Shown here: piece by piece, positions 30,323 to 32,434 of the stretch
How the letters are laid out: the number at the start of each line of letters is the position of its first letter
How positions within the stretch are numbered: position 1 is the first letter of the stretch
Origin: Plakobranchus ocellatus
Lineage: Eukaryota > Mollusca > Gastropoda > Plakobranchidae
Length of the DNA stretch: 32,434 bases
Direction of reading: 5' to 3'
Assembly (NCBI GenBank): GCA_019648995.1
Contig: BLXT01008519.1
Span: forward strand, 47,287 to 79,720
The notes under the pieces: model-generated
Databases searched by the model: none
What the model saw: only the letters and a program-made list of their open reading frames with translations
What the model was told of the DNA's origin: nothing
Position numbers and translations under genes: made by a program

Positions 30323-32434
30323 CTATATGCATTGAGCATAAAAAATTTAAAGAAAAAAAAAAGGTGCCCAAATCATAAAAACTGGTGAAAAATAAATTAT
30401 GATAAGAGTGAAATATGTTCATACAACATCAACAGCACAATTTTAAAAAAATGTGTTAAAAAAAAGAAAAGAAAAGAAAAGAAATAAAATAACTCCAAGC
30501 AACCATACAAAAAGAGAAAAATAAACGTGCTCTGTTATCACTACAGACAGAACACATCTTCTTAAAACACGTTAGCACACAAAAATATATTTCTTTTTTT
30601 AAAAACACATAACATAGCTAGCGCTTTTTAAATACAGTCGCTGCAGCTTAATCTGAATTCAGATAATCTTAGATTTAAGTTTTGCTAAAGTTAAGTTTCT
30701 AGAACTGAAATTCTTTTATGAATTTGATTCATCTGAATTCTTCCAAGCTGAAAGTTGCTCATGGTGTAGAATCAGGCCGAGTTAGGTCCATTTCAGTGGC
30801 CAGGGCAGATCATTTTCAAAAACTTTGGCTTGGGGTTTTATAAATCGTAAGTATAAGCCTACCTCTAAGCCTTATTTGATTTCATTTCACCAAAATCATC
30901 AGCATTATAAAACAAGCTAAATCTGCAATTCCCCACAATATCTTAGTGGATGATGCAGTTAAAAAATACATTTAAAAAGTAAATCTGGATTTTGCTTAAG
31001 ACTTTATGTGCCTGTAAGAAAATGACTTATGATAACCCATATCGCTTATCTTGACATTTTCTCTTTTCTTTCATCTTGTATCAGTGATTTAAAAGTGTCA
31101 GACAGGAGGCAAAAATCTATACTAAGTGCCACAAAGTTTTGGAGCAATACTTTTGTGCATGAATAGTTTGTGGTTTTCTTAATCATTTAAAGATTTCTTT
31201 TTACAGTAAATAACAGTTTCTTTATCAAAAAGTTGCCCCAAACGATCATTGTTGACATCTTATCTATTGTTTGTCAAAAATTCTAGAAAACAAAAAATCT
31301 CTGAAAGTGATTTTAAATTTAACTGAATTTTCTGCCGTTCCTCAAGAATTAAGATTAAGCTGCAACAACTGCATTATACTTAAACAGCAGAGTATATTTT
31401 AAGGGAACTTAAATGATGACCTCAGTGCTTGACATAAAATATAGGCAAGTGTTTATGTTGACATGGAGTTTATCATGATTATATAGGATTTTAAACCAAA
31501 TAGAAGGCAGTTTTACATCTCTTCTAGTAGCACTGACAAGAAAGCCTTTTGTAAAATTCATATTGAAAAAATGAATGAAGCATCAAAAAAGGAGACCAGA
31601 AAAAAATGATTGAAGTGTCAAACTTCAAGGCTGTGAAAACATGCAGTAAAAAATGCAAGAGGAAAAAATATTCAAAATCCATCACCAACAAATAATTTTG
31701 AAACCGTACATTTTCATTCTTATCCAAATTTCTAAGAAATAACTTTTTTTGTATTATTCGCATCTAAGTATTTTCTTTTCTTCTCTCTATCTCAATCCAT
31801 AACTGCTTACTTTTGAAAACATAAACACAGATTTTTTGCTGCCTTGACACCATGTGATTTACCTCCGAAGACCATAGTTTTTATATTCATATGTTGTTTG
31901 TCCCATAATGTTTTAAACGCACTGACAGTAAATAATTTAGAGATTTTACCACCAACCAACACAGGAATAATTATTATAGGCCTTACCTCTCTCAAAAAAT
32001 TTAGTCTTATATTTAAATTGACAAATCCACAATTGAAAGGTCCCCGCAGAACTCAGATTGGGTTCATTAGCATTGTGCCACCAGCACCCAATTTTGTAGA
32101 AGAAAAGGACATTATGTACAGCAGTCTCACAGAATGAGGCTTAGGCTAATTGGAACCCTCTCTTTTTTTTCTTTTTTTTTTTTTTGCTAAATGGCTGTGT
32201 TTCTTCACATTCGTGAAATCTTTAGGTCTTATTGGTAAAATGGTATTTTCTTTTGGCTTTTGCAATATGGTCTGTCTAGTACTATGTGATCTAGCCAAGT
32301 TCTCCTTAGATATATAATATATATATATACCATAACATATAACAAGTCCCCTGCTCTGGTAAATGAATTATATTTTTACAGTATAAATGTGTGTAGACAA
32401 GTCAATTAAAAAAAAATTATAAAAAAAAAAAAAA
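30323..32434 (-). other. probable intron upstream of the first visible exon
   Basis: No PDZ or LRR coding sequence occurs here, so the preceding scribble exon must lie beyond the window. It contains an (AAAAG)n tract at about 30460-30484, a TA tract near 32311-32327, and an open, possibly repeat-derived island at 31817-32137. Confidence 0.65.

Larger units (their letters stand above)
5926..32434 (-). other. scrib: scribble gene, 3' part (minus strand, incomplete at the right edge)
   Basis: Scribble is a cytoplasmic scaffold of the basolateral cortex that works with Dlg and Lgl in apico-basal polarity and, through its PDZ domains, in planar polarity and vesicle traffic. Only the region after the last PDZ domain is visible. 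The exon chain is 30275-30322, 27415-28440, 25829-25900, 20650-21549, 18245-18341, 17561-17617, (15512-15531 and 14611-14656 doubtful), 13813-13867, 11941-11988, 8576-8655, 7115-7158 or 6568-6632, and 5926-6012. Without the doubtful pair and using the 65-nt alternative, it sums to 2535 nt, exactly 845 codons including the stop, with every phase matching. Vertebrate Scribble has a shorter tail. The identity rests on two conserved blocks in the right order; the Ser/Pro-rich exons are assigned by splice phase and position. Confidence 0.88.

Noticed and set aside
1..32434. Search for tRNA, rRNA, CRISPR arrays, terminal repeats of transposons and viral genes
   Set aside because: No cloverleaf, rRNA signature, spaced direct repeats, long terminal repeats or recognisable reverse transcriptase/transposase motifs were seen by eye; a database search could still find old fragments.

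Overview
The window looks like an AT-rich animal nuclear genome. It has long introns full of A/T homopolymers and microsatellites, consensus GT-AG splice sites and a 21-base assembly gap, with no bacterial operon structure. I would guess a lophotrochozoan, perhaps a gastropod mollusc, but the sequence does not fix the species.

The one gene I can defend is on the minus strand and runs from right to left: the 3' part of scribble (scrib/LAP4), the LRR-plus-PDZ polarity scaffold. Two blocks identify it. One is SFREKQKYFEKEIK (18.3 kb), with its continuation at 17.6 kb. The other is LREKEAERRASWRRAR joined to MKSLEVDAVQAQAV (12.0 and 8.6 kb). Both match, in the same order, the C-terminal tail of vertebrate Scribble, which I know as ...SFRERQKYFE... 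and ...LWRAARMKSLEQDA.... The LRR and PDZ exons are not here and should lie beyond the right edge.

Right to left, the layout is: intron (32.4-30.3 kb); a 48-nt coiled-coil exon; a 1026-nt Ser/Pro-rich exon (28.4-27.4 kb); a 72-nt exon (25.9 kb); a 900-nt Pro-rich exon (21.5-20.65 kb); then the conserved tail exons at 18.3, 17.6, 13.8, 12.0 and 8.6 kb; two alternative short exons (7.1 and 6.6 kb); and a probable terminal coding exon ending at 5926. Below that is 5.9 kb of probable 3' UTR and downstream DNA. With one of the two alternative exons used, every junction keeps phase and the chain encodes 844 residues plus a stop.

The most interesting material is the lineage-specific, disordered part of the tail. 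The four upstream exons are all phase 0-0 and could each be skipped. The two large ones carry eight SxIP motifs of the kind bound by EB microtubule plus-end proteins, plus a PRPAPF-type repeat. Each has a UGCAUG (Rbfox-type) element just upstream of its acceptor. Nearer the 3' end, a 44-nt and a 65-nt exon have the same boundary phases and look mutually exclusive. A 72-bp minisatellite beside the 8.6 kb exon appears to have copied that exon's splice donor. No tRNA, rRNA, CRISPR array, or recognisable intact transposon or virus was seen.
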